The notes under the pieces: generated by a model
Told to the model about the DNA's origin: nothing
Database searches by the model: none
Seen by the model: only the letters and a program-made list of their open reading frames with translations
Translations under genes and position numbers: made by a program
Part shown: piece after piece, positions 10,206 to 18,995 of the stretch
Layout: every line of letters starts with the position of its first letter
Position numbering within the stretch: the stretch's first letter is position 1
NCBI GenBank assembly: GCA_015654615.1
Contig: JAATGN010000298.1
Span: 1-40,787, forward strand
Reading direction: 5' to 3'
Origin: Rhodospirillales bacterium
GTDB lineage: Bacteria; Pseudomonadota; Alphaproteobacteria; Rhodospirillales; Magnetospirillaceae
Length of the DNA stretch: 40,787 nt

Positions 10206-11450
10206 TCAACTCGGCCAATGACCGCCAACCGCGGCCATGTCGGCCAGCGGCCGCGTTTCCCGATAAAGGCTCAGCAACTCCTCGGCCCCCGGCGAGCGTT
10301 TGGTGGTGGCGGCAAAAATCCGAAGACGGGCCAGCACGGCGCGGGCCTGCGTTTCCTCGATGGCGATGCCCAGTTCGCCATAGGCCCAGAGGACCGAGGC
10401 CAAACCCGAATGCTTGCCCAGCACCAGGCGATGCTGCCGGCCCAGTTCCTGGGGGTCGATCGCCTGGTAATTGGCCGGATCGCGCAGCAGGCCGTGGACG
10501 TGAATACCTGATTCGTGGGTGAAGATCCCCTCGCCGACGATCGACTTGTTGACCGGCACCGGCCGCCCGGAGGCTCCGGCCACCAGGGCCGAGATCGACC
10601 GCAGATCGCGCACCGCGACACCGGACGGACGTCCATACAGATGGCGCAGGGCCACCACCACCTCTTCCAGCGGCGCATTGCCGGCCCGCTCGCCGAGGCC
10701 GTTGACGGTGGTATTGACGTGGGTGGCCCCCCCCTTGACGGCCGCCAGGGAATTGGCCGTCGCCAGACCGAGATCGTCATGGGCGTGGATTTCCAGTTCC
10801 ATCGCCGTCGCCCCTCGCAGCCGCACGAAGGCGTCGTGGGTGGCGAAAGGATCGAGAACGCCCAGGGTGTCGGCGAAACGGAACCGCCGCGCCCCGGCCT
10901 TTTCGGCGACCTCGAGAACCCGCAGCAGAAAATCCGGGTCGGCCCGCGAGCTGTCCTCGCCGCCCACCGCCACTTCGAGCCCGCCATCCCGCGCCTTGCG
11001 CACCATCCGATCGATCTCGGAAAGAACCCACAGGCGGTCGCGCTGGAGCTTGTGGGTGATCTGCTGGTCGGACACCGAAATCGACAAATTGACCATCGAG
11101 ACGCCGGTGGCGACCGCTCCCGCCAGATCGTCGTCGCGCATCCGGCACCAGGCGATCGGCCGGGCCGTCAGACCAAGCGCGACGATGGCGCGGATATCCT
11201 CCTGCTCCTCGCGGCCCATCGCCGGAATGCCCACTTCCAATTCCGGCACGCCGGCGGCCGACAGGGCGCTGGCGATCGACAGCCGTTCCTCGCTGGTGAA
11301 GGCGACGCCGGCCATCTGTTCGCCGTCCCGCAAAGTGGTGTCGTTGATGACCACGAGAGCCTGATCCGACCAAGCTTGGACGGGCCCTCGATTTTCACAT
11401 GACGGCTGCGACGAGCTCAAATGCCGCTCGGGCTTTGATTTGTCCATCAT
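10206..11450 (-). CDS. nifV: Homocitrate synthase NifV
   Basis: NifV condenses acetyl-CoA with 2-oxoglutarate to give homocitrate, the organic ligand of the FeMo cofactor. The 414-residue protein has the DRE-TIM metallolyase signature '[17 protein letters not shown]', the metal/substrate motif '[20 protein letters not shown]', and '[18 protein letters not shown]'. The N-terminal 30 residues are an unconserved polar extension. The first of two adjacent ATGs (11450) has AAGGAG seven bases upstream. It follows nifS by 11 bases. The much longer ORF in the track (to 12221) is only an open frame running into nifS. Confidence 0.95.
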   Translation of the reverse strand: MMDKSKPERHLSSSQPSCENRGPVQAWSDQALVVINDTTLRDGEQMAGVAFTSEERLSIASALSAAGVPELEVGIPAMGREEQEDIRAIVALGLTARPIAWCRMRDDDLAGAVATGVSMVNLSISVSDQQITHKLQRDRLWVLSEIDRMVRKARDGGLEVAVGGEDSSRADPDFLLRVLEVAEKAGARRFRFADTLGVLDPFATHDAFVRLRGATAMELEIHAHDDLGLATANSLAAVKGGATHVNTTVNGLGERAGNAPLEEVVVALRHLYGRPSGVAVRDLRSISALVAGASGRPVPVNKSIVGEGIFTHESGIHVHGLLRDPANYQAIDPQELGRQHRLVLGKHSGLASVLWAYGELGIAIEETQARAVLARLRIFAATTKRSPGAEELLSLYRETRPLADMAAVGGHWPS

Positions 11451-11461
11451 CGCGAGGCTCC

Positions 11462-12682
11462 TTACGAATAGGCCGGCTGAAAGTTTGCCGGCGCCGCCGT
11501 CTCGTTCGACCAATAGGGAGACATGGCGCGCAAGCGCTCGATGATGCCCGGCAAGACGGCGATCACCTGATCGACGTCCTGGTCGGTGTTGTCGCGCGAC
11601 AGCGAAAATCGCGTGGCGCCATGCGCCGCCGTGAAGGGAATTCCCATCGCCCGCATGACATGCGACGGCTCCAGCGACCCCGACGTGCAGGCCGATCCCG
11701 AGGAGGCGGCGATGCCGGCCCGCGACAGCATCAGCAGGATGGCCTCGCCTTCGACGAATTCGAAGGCGATGGTGGTGGTGTTGGGCAGCCGTTGCTCGAT
11801 GTCGCCGGTAACGATGCTGTTGGGAATGCGCGCCACCAGTTCGCTTTCGAGGCGATCGCGCAGGGCCCGCACGCGGATGTTTTCGTCCTTGATGCCGGCC
11901 AGGGCCAATTCGGCGGCCTTGCCCAGGCCGATGATCCCGGTGGTGTTCTCGGTGCCGGCGCGCCGGCCGCGCTCCTGGTGGCCGCCGCGGAACAGCGGGC
12001 GAAATTTGACGCCGCGCTTCAGATACAGGGCGCCGACGCCCTTCGGGCCATGGATCTTGTGGGCGGAGAGCGACAGCATGTCGACCGCCGAATTCGACAG
12101 ACGAAGCGGAATCTTGCCGACCGCCTGCACCGCGTCGGTATGGAACAGGATGCCGAACGGCTTGGCCATCTGCGCCAGATGCTCGATCGGAAAGATGGTG
12201 CCGGTTTCGTTGTTGGCCCACATGATGGAAACCAGCGCGACATTTTCCGACAAGGCGTTTTCATAGGCCTTGAGATCGAGACGCCCCTGGCCGTCGACCG
12301 GAATGATGTGGAGCTTGTAGCCCTCATGTTTGGCCAGATGCTCGCAGACGCTCAAGACCGCATGATGCTCGACCGCCGAAATGACGATCTCGCGGCGTTC
12401 GGGCAAGGCCCGCAGGGCCGAGGTGATCGCCGTCGTGTCGGATTCGGTGCCGCCCGAGGTGAACACCAGTTCGGTGTCGTGGGCGGCGCCCAGAAGCTTC
12501 TGCAGCCGTTCGCGCGCCGTGCGGATCGAGGGCGCGACGCCGGCGCCGATCGCATGGATCGACGACGGATTGCCGAACTGCTCGGTGAAAAACGGCAGCA
12601 TCTCGGCCACCACTTCGGCCGCGCAGGGTGTCGTGGCATTGTTGTCGAGATAGACCGCACGGGGCGCCGGGCTCATCGTCAT
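11462..12682 (-). CDS. nifS: Cysteine desulfurase NifS
   Basis: The pyridoxal-phosphate enzyme that takes sulfur from cysteine and gives it to NifU for nitrogenase Fe-S clusters. The 406-residue protein starts '[15 protein letters not shown]', has the PLP lysine in '[17 protein letters not shown]', '[16 protein letters not shown]', and the active cysteine loop in '[23 protein letters not shown]'. The ATG at 12682 has AAGGAG seven bases upstream. It lies 12 bases after nifU, in the iscA-nifUSVW order. Confidence 0.96.
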   Translation of the reverse strand: MTMSPAPRAVYLDNNATTPCAAEVVAEMLPFFTEQFGNPSSIHAIGAGVAPSIRTARERLQKLLGAAHDTELVFTSGGTESDTTAITSALRALPERREIVISAVEHHAVLSVCEHLAKHEGYKLHIIPVDGQGRLDLKAYENALSENVALVSIMWANNETGTIFPIEHLAQMAKPFGILFHTDAVQAVGKIPLRLSNSAVDMLSLSAHKIHGPKGVGALYLKRGVKFRPLFRGGHQERGRRAGTENTTGIIGLGKAAELALAGIKDENIRVRALRDRLESELVARIPNSIVTGDIEQRLPNTTTIAFEFVEGEAILLMLSRAGIAASSGSACTSGSLEPSHVMRAMGIPFTAAHGATRFSLSRDNTDQDVDQVIAVLPGIIERLRAMSPYWSNETAAPANFQPAYS

Positions 12683-12694
12683 CGCATCGCTCCT

Positions 12695-13582
12695 TCACGC
12701 CGCCTGGGCGGGAATGACCCGCACCGGCTTGCCGAGCACCGTCATCAGGCGTTCCTGGACGCCCGACAAGGTGATCGACGACATCTGACATCCGACGCAG
12801 CTGCCGCGCAGATTGACCATGACCGTATCGCCGTCGATATCGACCAATTCGATATCGCCGCCGTCGCGCTGCAAGGTCGGCCGGAGATCTTCGATCGCCG
12901 CCGTGATCATCTTGATCTTCTGCAGATTGGTCATCGGCGTATGGACAGGGGCCGAAGGCGCCACCGGACAAGAGGGGGCAGGGATTGTATCGATGACACC
13001 TTCGGCCGCCATAGCCGTCAGCACTTCTGAAAGAACATCCTCGATTTTCTCGTGGCAGGTCTTGCAGGCGCCGCCGGCTTTTGTGTAATTGGTGACCTCT
13101 TCGAGCGAGGTCAGTTTGTTGACGCGCACGGCGCGCTCGATCATGCCGGCGTCGACGCCGAAGCATTTGCAGATCAACGCCCCTTCTTCGTGATCGTCGT
13201 CGGCCCAGACTTCACCGCGATAATTGGCGATGGCGGCCCGCAGGGCCTCCGCCCCCATCACCGAACAGTGCATCTTCTCGGGTGGCAGGCCGTCGAGATA
13301 ATCCGCGATGTCCTGGTTGGTCACGCCCAGCGCCTGGTCGATCGTCTTGCCGATGATGATCTCGGTCAAAGCCGAGGAGGAGGCGATCGCCGAACCGCAG
13401 CCGAAGGTTTGAAAGCGCGCGTCGGTGATGGTCTCGCTGGCCGGATCGATCTTCAGGAACAGCTTCAAGGCGTCTCCGCAGGAAATCGAGCCGACTTCGC
13501 CGATCCCGTTGGCGTCGTCGAGCACGCCGGTGTTCTTGGGATTGAAGAAATGTTCCTGCACCTTCTCGGAATAGTTCCACAT
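12695..13582 (-). CDS. nifU: Fe-S cluster scaffold NifU
   Basis: A modular 295-residue NifU that builds Fe-S clusters on the sulfur provided by NifS. Three parts are visible: an IscU-like N-terminal scaffold ('[16 protein letters not shown]', '[14 protein letters not shown]'), a central [2Fe-2S] ferredoxin-like segment ('LICKCFGVD' ... '[12 protein letters not shown]'), and a C-terminal Nfu domain with '[15 protein letters not shown]' (CxxC). An alanine/proline linker separates parts two and three. The ATG at 13582 gives the typical '[17 protein letters not shown]' start behind GAGGGGGA. Confidence 0.96.
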   Translation of the reverse strand: MWNYSEKVQEHFFNPKNTGVLDDANGIGEVGSISCGDALKLFLKIDPASETITDARFQTFGCGSAIASSSALTEIIIGKTIDQALGVTNQDIADYLDGLPPEKMHCSVMGAEALRAAIANYRGEVWADDDHEEGALICKCFGVDAGMIERAVRVNKLTSLEEVTNYTKAGGACKTCHEKIEDVLSEVLTAMAAEGVIDTIPAPSCPVAPSAPVHTPMTNLQKIKMITAAIEDLRPTLQRDGGDIELVDIDGDTVMVNLRGSCVGCQMSSITLSGVQERLMTVLGKPVRVIPAQAA

Positions 13583-13596
13583 CGGCTTGTTCCCCC

Positions 13597-13917
13597 TCAG
13601 CAGAACGATTTGCCGCAGCCGCATGTGGCCTTGGCATTCGGATTGTTGAAAACGAAACCGGCGCCCGAGACGTCGTTGACGAAATCCACCTCGGCGCCGT
13701 CGAGCAACGTCCAGCTGTCCGGATCGACGAAGACTTTGACGCCGGCGAAATCGACCACGGCGTCGCCGTCTCCCGGTTCGACTTCCAGGCCAAGCTTGTA
13801 GAGGTAGCCCGAGCAGCCTCCCGTCTCCACGCTGATCCGCAGTCCCCCCGCCACGTCTTCGGCGTCTTCCAGGACGCGGCGCACGGCATCCACGGCATTA
13901 TCGGTAAGAGCGATCAT
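13597..13917 (-). CDS. HesB/IscA-type Fe-S assembly protein of the nif operon
   Basis: A 106-residue A-type carrier, first gene of the nif operon, called iscA-nif or hesB in other diazotrophs. The three cluster-binding cysteines are present in '[10 protein letters not shown]' and the C-terminal 'CGCGKSF'. An extra final Cys ends the protein. The ATG at 13917 has AAGGAGG seven bases upstream; the ORF-track extension runs into the promoter. It lies 14 bases before nifU and 43 bases after the -12 box of the sigma54 promoter. Confidence 0.93.
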   Translation of the reverse strand: MIALTDNAVDAVRRVLEDAEDVAGGLRISVETGGCSGYLYKLGLEVEPGDGDAVVDFAGVKVFVDPDSWTLLDGAEVDFVNDVSGAGFVFNNPNAKATCGCGKSFC

Positions 13918-13959
13918 CGTCGAACCTCCTTCGCAGGCCTGGCCTACGAGAGAAGAAAC

Positions 13960-13975
13960 AGCAAATGCCGTGCCA
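13960..13975 (-). promoter_or_regulatory. Sigma54 (-24/-12) promoter of the iscA-nifUSVW operon
   Basis: On the minus strand the sequence reads TGGCACGGCATTTGCT, a full match to TGGCACG-N4-TTGC[A/T]. It lies just upstream of the HesB/IscA gene, and two NifA sites and an IHF-like site lie behind it. Confidence 0.92.
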
Positions 13976-13980
13976 GGAGT

Positions 13981-13993
13981 TAGTGCATTGATT
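13981..13993 (-). promoter_or_regulatory. Probable IHF site in the nif promoter
   Basis: Minus-strand AATCAATGCACTA matches the WATCAA-N4-TTR consensus at all fixed positions but one. It sits between the sigma54 promoter and the NifA sites, where a DNA bend is expected. Confidence 0.55.
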
Positions 13994-14010
13994 TTAAAGG
14001 ATTGACTGTT

Positions 14011-14026
14011 TGTCGGAGATACGACA
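14011..14026. promoter_or_regulatory. NifA upstream activator sequence (proximal)
   Basis: TGT-CGGAGATACG-ACA fits TGT-N10-ACA exactly. Its centre lies about 70 bases upstream of the expected transcription start. Confidence 0.85.
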
Positions 14027-14037
14027 TCACCGGCACT

Positions 14038-14053
14038 TGTCGCAGATGCGACA
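14038..14053. promoter_or_regulatory. NifA upstream activator sequence (distal)
   Basis: TGT-CGCAGATGCG-ACA is a second exact TGT-N10-ACA site, 27 bases from the first and with eight of ten spacer bases identical to it. Confidence 0.85.
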
Positions 14054-14148
14054 ATACCGACGACCGACAGGCGGCGAAGCGCCAAGGCGTCGATCGCGGC
14101 CCCCTGAACCGGTGGCCGGATCAACCGGAGGGGCCCCCGAGTTTTGAG

Positions 14149-14322
14149 TCACCACGAAGGCGCGAAGGAGAGTGAAGAAGATTTTTGCTCTTTATTTTCG
14201 TCATTGCGAGCGAAGCGAAGCAATCCAGAAGCCGGCGGTATGGCTGGATTGCTTCGCTTCGCTCGCAATGACGAAAAAATAGGAATAATTCCTTCTTCCT
14301 GTCCTTCGCGCCTTCGTGGTGA
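14149..14322. repeat. Nested palindrome: 21-bp outer and 34-bp inner perfect inverted repeats
   Basis: The outer arms are 14149-14169 and 14302-14322 (TCACCACGAAGGCGCGAAGGA and its exact complement). The inner arms are 14195-14228 and 14244-14277, 34 bases each, perfect, built on CATTGCGAGCGAAGCGAAGC. The loop is 15 bases. The outer arm type recurs around the GxxExxY remnant at 35771/36186; the inner arm type recurs near 22150 and 28464. The rest of the 13918-14361 gap is the nif promoter region. Confidence 0.85.
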
Positions 14323-14361
14323 ATAAAGTTTTCACCCGTCGGCGGCGGAAACCCGAATCCG

Positions 14362-15264
14362 TTGCCAGGCGAGATCAAAACATTGGAAGCCAATCGCGAG
14401 ATGATCCTGCGTGACGGGCGCCGCATCGGACTCCTCGAGGTCGGAGCGCCCGACGGCATTCCGCTGTTTCACTTCCACGGCAGCGGGTCGTCCCGCTTGG
14501 AAGTCCTGTTCCTCGCCGCGCCGGCGCGCCGGCTCGGCGTGCGCCTCATCGGCCTCGACCGGCCGGGCGTCGGCGGCAGCGATCCAACGGCGCGCCGCCG
14601 TATCCTCGATTGGCCGGACACCGTGGCCGCAGTGGCCGACCGCTTGGGCATCGACAGATTCGCGGTGGAGGGCATGTCCGGCGGCGGCCCTTACGCGCTG
14701 GCCTGCGCCGTCAGGATCCCCGAGCGGCTGATCGCCTGTGGTTTGATCGATGCCCTTGCCTCACCCGACCTGATGGCGCGGGCGGGACCTCCCCTCATCA
14801 GGATCGTCTGGTGGCTGGGCAGGCGTTTTCCGCAGGTCTTCCGCATCGGCCTCCGCCTCCTCATCGGCGATTTCGCCTCCGACACCGAGGCGATCGCCAA
14901 GCGCATCCGCTTATGGTCGTCCTGGGCCAGCGCGGCGGACCGTGCGTTGCTCGACACCCCCGGGCTTCGCGAGACGCTGGTCCGGGTAATCGCGGAAAAT
15001 GTACGGCAGGGCGCCGACGCGGCGCGCCATGCGATGGCCAACGACCTCGCGCCCTGGGAATTCGAGCCTCGCCGGATCGGCTTCGCGCCGATCCATCTCT
15101 GGCACGGCGAGCAAGACCGCATCGTGTCAGTTGCGGTAGCCCGCTTGCTGGCCCGGATACTGCCCGGCTGCCAGGCGAAATTTTATCCCGGCGAGGGGCA
15201 CTTCTCGGTCTTGCTGACGCATACGGAGGAAATATTCCGGACGCTGGCGGCTCCCCTCGAATGA
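14362..15264 (+). CDS. Alpha/beta hydrolase
   Basis: A 300-residue alpha/beta-hydrolase-fold protein. The nucleophile elbow is 'EGMSGGGPYALACA' (Ser in GMSGG), the acid is probably the Asp of 'WHGEQDRIVS', and the base is His in 'YPGEGHFSVLL'. An oxyanion-hole 'FHGSGSSR' segment lies near residue 38. The start is uncertain: TTG 14362, TTG 14383 (AGGCGAG nine bases upstream) and ATG 14401 are possible. It faces the meta-cleavage operon end to end and is not in its operon, so it is unlikely to be the missing 2-hydroxymuconic semialdehyde hydrolase; sequence alone does not exclude it. Confidence 0.8.
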   Translation: MPGEIKTLEANREMILRDGRRIGLLEVGAPDGIPLFHFHGSGSSRLEVLFLAAPARRLGVRLIGLDRPGVGGSDPTARRRILDWPDTVAAVADRLGIDRFAVEGMSGGGPYALACAVRIPERLIACGLIDALASPDLMARAGPPLIRIVWWLGRRFPQVFRIGLRLLIGDFASDTEAIAKRIRLWSSWASAADRALLDTPGLRETLVRVIAENVRQGADAARHAMANDLAPWEFEPRRIGFAPIHLWHGEQDRIVSVAVARLLARILPGCQAKFYPGEGHFSVLLTHTEEIFRTLAAPLE

Positions 15265-15275
15265 ACCGAAGGGCG

Positions 15276-15455
15276 TTAACCCTTGGGTTCCCCGCCGACC
15301 GCGAAATGTTCGCCGGGGACCTCGCGCAGGATGACGCGCACCGATTGCGGCGGGGTCTCCAGGCTGTGCACGATGGCGTCGGTCACCTCCTTGATCAGGG
15401 CGCATTTCTTTTCCTTACCCCTGCCCTCGACCAGAGTGATCTCGCAAATGGGCAT
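15276..15455 (-). CDS. dmpI: 4-Oxalocrotonate tautomerase
   Basis: Not in the ORF track because it encodes only 59 residues. It converts the enol 2-hydroxymuconate (4-oxalocrotonate) to its keto form in the catechol meta pathway. After loss of Met the protein begins PICEITLVEGR, giving the catalytic Pro1 and Arg11; Arg39 ('QSVRVILRE') and Phe50 ('PGEHFAVGG') are also at the family positions. The ATG at 15455 has GGAGG eight bases upstream. It is the last gene of the operon, three bases after the decarboxylase stop, the same order as in dmp and xyl operons. It ends 11 bases from the end of the opposing hydrolase gene. Confidence 0.95.
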   Translation of the reverse strand: MPICEITLVEGRGKEKKCALIKEVTDAIVHSLETPPQSVRVILREVPGEHFAVGGEPKG

Positions 15456-15458
15456 GTC

Positions 15459-16226
15459 TCAAACCTCCACATGAAAGGAAACCGCACCGAGGGACTGAAC
15501 CTGCGCCCGCACATGGGTTCCCGCTGCCAAAGGCTGGGCGGCGGTGGCGCCGCCGGCCAGGACGATCGAGCCGGCTTCCAGGCGTTCGCCCCACAGGGCG
15601 ACGAGGCGGGCGGCGGTCACCAGGGAGCGAAGCGGATGGCCGAGAATGGCGGCGGACGAGCCGACCTGCACCGGACGGCCATCCACCTCGACGACGATGC
15701 CGAGATTGCCCACGTCGGTATCGGCCGGATGCCAGCCGCCGACGAAGAAGGACGACGACGACGAATTGTCGGCCACCACATCGGCCCAGGTAAATTTGAA
15801 GTTTTCATAACGGCTGTCAATGATCTCGATGGCCGGCGCCACCGCCTCGACCGCCGCCAGAGCCTCGACGGCCGTCACCTTCCCGGCCAGCGACCGGCGC
15901 AACAAAAAGGCGACTTCCGGTTCGGCCCGGGGATGGATATAGGATTTGAACGAAAGGCCGCCCCCTTCTTCGCATTGCATGGCATCGGTCAACCGTCCCC
16001 AGACCATTTCCGCAACGCCGACCTGGAGCATCTTGGCGCGGCTGGTCAGTCCCATCTTCATGCCCACTCGCCGCTCGCCGCGCTCATACCGGCGGGCCAT
16101 GGACAGGGCCTGGATGGCATAGGCCTCCTCGACGGTCAGAGGCGTCGAGGAGGTCAACTGGGGAATGGCGACGGCCGTCCGCGCCGCTTCGTCGACGGCT
16201 TCGGCGAGTTTTCTCAGATCGGTCAT
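15459..16226 (-). CDS. dmpH: 4-Oxalocrotonate decarboxylase
   Basis: A 255-residue enzyme of the hydratase/decarboxylase (FAH-like, PF01557) family that removes CO2 from 2-oxohex-3-enedioate to give 2-hydroxypenta-2,4-dienoate. Metal-site motifs '[11 protein letters not shown]' and '[28 protein letters not shown]' are clear. Known homologues (XylI/DmpH) form a complex with the vinylpyruvate hydratase, which is also encoded here. The ATG at 16226 overlaps the aldolase stop as ATGA, pointing to translational coupling; the longer ORF in the track is a shadow running into the aldolase gene. Confidence 0.94.
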   Translation of the reverse strand: MTDLRKLAEAVDEAARTAVAIPQLTSSTPLTVEEAYAIQALSMARRYERGERRVGMKMGLTSRAKMLQVGVAEMVWGRLTDAMQCEEGGGLSFKSYIHPRAEPEVAFLLRRSLAGKVTAVEALAAVEAVAPAIEIIDSRYENFKFTWADVVADNSSSSSFFVGGWHPADTDVGNLGIVVEVDGRPVQVGSSAAILGHPLRSLVTAARLVALWGERLEAGSIVLAGGATAAQPLAAGTHVRAQVQSLGAVSFHVEV

Positions 16227-17248
16227 GCGGCTTCTCCGCCTTTCACGAGGTCGAGGGCGACGTCGATGATCATGTCTTCCTGACCGCCGACCATCCTGCG
16301 CCGCCCCAATTCGACGAGGATCCGGCGGGCGTCGAGGCCGTAGGTCTTGGCCGCCGTTTCGGCATGGCGCAGAAAACTGGAATAGACGCCGGCATAACCG
16401 AGAGACAGCGATTCGCGATCGACCCGGACCGGCCGGTCCTGCAGCGGGCGGACCAGGTCGTCGGCGGCATCCATCAGCGTGAAGAGGTCGCATCCATGCT
16501 GGACGCCCATCCGTTCGAGGACGGCGATGAGGATTTCCAGGGGGGCATTGCCGGCCCCGGCTCCCATGCCGGCCAGGGAGGCGTCGACCCGGGTGGCTCC
16601 ATGCTCAATGGCGACGATGGAATTGGCCACGCCCAGCGAGAGATTGTGATGGCAGTGAATGCCGACCTGGGTTTGCGGCTGGAGCACCTGGCGGAAAGCT
16701 TCGATGCGTTCCGCCACCTGACCGGGCAGCAAGGCGCCCGCCGAATCGACCACATAGACCGTTTCGGCCCCGTAGGATTCCATCAGCAACGCCTGTTCGA
16801 CCAGGTCCGCCGCAGGAATCATATGGGCCATCATCAGGAAGCCGATGGTGTCCATGCCGAGATTGCGGGCAAATTCGATATGCTGCCTGGAGACGTCGGC
16901 CTCGGTGCAATGGGTGGCGACGCGCACGCTACGGGCGCCTGCGTCGAAGGCCCGCTTGAGGTCCGTCTTGGTGCCGATGCCGGGAAGCTGCAGCACGGTG
17001 ACCTTGGCATGCTCGACGACCTCGGCCACCGCCCCGATCCATTCGGCGTCGGTATGATTGCCGAAACCATAGTTCATGCTGGCCCCGGCGATGCCGTCGC
17101 CATGGCAGATTTCGATGGCGTCGACCCGGGCCAGATCAAGGGCGCGGGCAATCTCGACCACCGTGTCGAGACTGTAGCGATGCCGCAGGGCATGCATGCC
17201 GTCCCGCAGGGTGACGTCCTGGATATAAAGCTTCTTCTGTTCGGTCAT
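16223..17248 (-). CDS. dmpG: 4-Hydroxy-2-oxovalerate aldolase
   Basis: A 341-residue class II (metal-dependent) aldolase that splits 4-hydroxy-2-oxovalerate into pyruvate and acetaldehyde. It shows '[15 protein letters not shown]' (metal Asp and catalytic His), '[11 protein letters not shown]' and the metal pair '[15 protein letters not shown]', with '[10 protein letters not shown]' near the C-terminal half. In the known DmpG-DmpF pair acetaldehyde is channelled to the dehydrogenase; the dehydrogenase gene ends only five bases upstream here. The start ATG 17248 fits family length. Confidence 0.96.
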   Translation of the reverse strand: MTEQKKLYIQDVTLRDGMHALRHRYSLDTVVEIARALDLARVDAIEICHGDGIAGASMNYGFGNHTDAEWIGAVAEVVEHAKVTVLQLPGIGTKTDLKRAFDAGARSVRVATHCTEADVSRQHIEFARNLGMDTIGFLMMAHMIPAADLVEQALLMESYGAETVYVVDSAGALLPGQVAERIEAFRQVLQPQTQVGIHCHHNLSLGVANSIVAIEHGATRVDASLAGMGAGAGNAPLEILIAVLERMGVQHGCDLFTLMDAADDLVRPLQDRPVRVDRESLSLGYAGVYSSFLRHAETAAKTYGLDARRILVELGRRRMVGGQEDMIIDVALDLVKGGEAA

Positions 17249-17253
17249 GGCGC

Positions 17254-18180
17254 TTACCCCAGCTTCCGTTCGGCCCAGCGCTCAGCCGTCGCCAGCGCCG
17301 CGGAGGTCATGATGTCGAGATTGCCGGCATAGGCCGGAAGGTAATGGGCGGCCCCCTCCACTTCGAGGAAGATCGCCGATTTCAGCCCGCTGAATTCGCC
17401 GTAGCCGGGGATCCGCAGGGGATTGTTGTCGCCGATATGCTCGAACTGCACCGTCTGCTTCACGCGGTACCCCGGGACATAGCTCCGCACCTCGGCCGCC
17501 ATCGCCGCGACGGAACGCTCGATGTCCTCGGGCTCGGCTCCCTGGCTCAGGGTGAAGACGGTATCGCGCATGATCATCGGCGGCTCGGCCGGATTGAGGA
17601 TGATGATCGCCTTGCCGCGCACGGCTCCCCCCACCGTCTCGATGGCCCGCGCCGTGGTTTCGGTGAATTCGTCGATATTGGCCCGCGTCCCCGGCCCGGC
17701 CGAGCGGCTGGCCACCGAGGCGACGATCTCGGCATAGGGCAAGGCCCGCGACACCCGTTTCACCGCATAGACCATGGGAATCGTCGCCTGTCCGCCGCAG
17801 GTGACCATATTGACGTTGGGCTGGTCGAGATTGGCATCGATATTGACCGGCGGCACCGTGTGCGGTCCGATGGCGGCCGGCGTCAGGTCGATCACCTGCT
17901 TGCCGGCCGCGAGGCAGATCTCACTGTGCCGCCGATGGGCATAGGCCGAGGTGGCGTCGAACACCACCTTGATGTCCGGCCATTCGGGCATGGCGACCAG
18001 ACCGTCGATCCCCTGGTCGGTGACGGCGACGCCGAGGCGTCTGGCCCGGGCGAGACCGTCGGAGTCGGAATCGACCCCGACCATGACCCCCATGGCGAGA
18101 CGCTTCGAGGTGCGCATGATCTTGATCATCAGATCGGTGCCGATGTTGCCGGAACCGAGGATGGCGACTGTGTGCGGCAT
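17254..18180 (-). CDS. dmpF: Acetaldehyde dehydrogenase (acylating)
   Basis: A 308-residue CoA-acylating dehydrogenase that turns acetaldehyde into acetyl-CoA, the last step of the meta pathway. It begins with the Rossmann motif '[17 protein letters not shown]', and the catalytic cysteine lies in '[17 protein letters not shown]'. '[15 protein letters not shown]' and '[17 protein letters not shown]' are family blocks. The start at ATG 18180 comes seven bases after the hydratase stop (18188). The 449-residue ORF in the track is an open frame running into the hydratase gene, not a fusion. Confidence 0.96.
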   Translation of the reverse strand: MPHTVAILGSGNIGTDLMIKIMRTSKRLAMGVMVGVDSDSDGLARARRLGVAVTDQGIDGLVAMPEWPDIKVVFDATSAYAHRRHSEICLAAGKQVIDLTPAAIGPHTVPPVNIDANLDQPNVNMVTCGGQATIPMVYAVKRVSRALPYAEIVASVASRSAGPGTRANIDEFTETTARAIETVGGAVRGKAIIILNPAEPPMIMRDTVFTLSQGAEPEDIERSVAAMAAEVRSYVPGYRVKQTVQFEHIGDNNPLRIPGYGEFSGLKSAIFLEVEGAAHYLPAYAGNLDIMTSAALATAERWAERKLG

Positions 18181-18187
18181 GACCGGT

Positions 18188-18982
18188 CTACTCCTTGGCG
18201 AAAACGGCACGGACCGAACCCAGTCCGTTGATCCGGGCTTCGAAGACCTCTCCCGGCTTGACCGTCGCCATGGGGCCGAGGGCTCCCGACAGAACGGTAT
18301 CGCCGGACTTGAGGGGCCGCCCGGCCCGCGCCATGACCGCGGCGAGCCAGACCGTCGCGTTGAGGGGATTGCCGAGACAGGCGGCGCCGGCGCCAGTCGA
18401 CACCGGTTCGCCGGCCGATTCCATGACCATGCCGCAACGCTGCAAATCGACATCGGTGAGACGCTTGATGTCGCCGCCCAGCACGTAAAGACCGGAGGAC
18501 GCATTGTCGGCGATGGTATCCTGCAGGCGGATATCCCAATCCTTGATCCGCGAATCGACGATCTCGATGGCCGGCAGGACATAATCGACGGCGCGGATGA
18601 CATCGGCCAACGTCACCTGCTCGTGGTCGAGGTCGCGTCCCAGGACAAAGGCCACCTCGGCCTCGACCTTGGGCTGGATGAAGCGGGAAAACGGTATTTC
18701 GACGCCATCGAGGGCCGCCATATCGGCGAACAGCAGGCCGTAATCGGGCTGGTCGACCCCCAGTTGCTGCTGCACCGCCGGACTGGTCAGGCCGATCTTG
18801 CGGCCGACCAGGCGGCGTCCCTCGGCCAAGTTCCGCTTGCTGTTGATCTCCTGCACCGCGTAAGCCGCCTGGACGTCGCCCTCGACCAGCAGCGAGCGGA
18901 TGGGATCGCAGGGGCGGCCGCTTTTGGCCGCCTGCCACAACAGGTCGGCGGCTTGTTCGATCTTCTCTTGAGATGAGGGCAC
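18188..18982 (-). CDS. dmpE: 2-Oxopent-4-enoate (2-hydroxypentadienoate) hydratase
   Basis: A 264-residue hydratase of the same superfamily as the decarboxylase; it adds water to 2-hydroxypenta-2,4-dienoate to give 4-hydroxy-2-oxovalerate. Motifs: '[22 protein letters not shown]', '[16 protein letters not shown]', '[16 protein letters not shown]', '[15 protein letters not shown]'. I chose GTG 18982 because AGGGAG lies seven bases upstream and this gives a 13-base gap from the dehydrogenase stop; the ORF-track ATG (19015) would overlap that gene by 20 bases. Its gene sits between dmpC and dmpF, with no dmpD in between. Confidence 0.94.
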   Translation of the reverse strand: MPSSQEKIEQAADLLWQAAKSGRPCDPIRSLLVEGDVQAAYAVQEINSKRNLAEGRRLVGRKIGLTSPAVQQQLGVDQPDYGLLFADMAALDGVEIPFSRFIQPKVEAEVAFVLGRDLDHEQVTLADVIRAVDYVLPAIEIVDSRIKDWDIRLQDTIADNASSGLYVLGGDIKRLTDVDLQRCGMVMESAGEPVSTGAGAACLGNPLNATVWLAAVMARAGRPLKSGDTVLSGALGPMATVKPGEVFEARINGLGSVRAVFAKE

Positions 18983-18995
18983 GGGAAGTCTCCCT

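Noticed and set aside
10206-12221. Apparent 671-residue nifS-nifV fusion ORF
   Set aside because: The upstream part is an out-of-frame reading of nifS; nifV has its own ATG pair and ribosome site at 11450.
14362-15264. Assigning the alpha/beta hydrolase as dmpD
   Set aside because: It is on the opposite strand outside the operon and its sequence blocks do not let me tell it from general hydrolases.
17254-18603. Apparent 449-residue acetaldehyde dehydrogenase with long N-terminal extension
   Set aside because: The extension is an out-of-frame reading of the hydratase gene; the true start gives the usual 308 residues.
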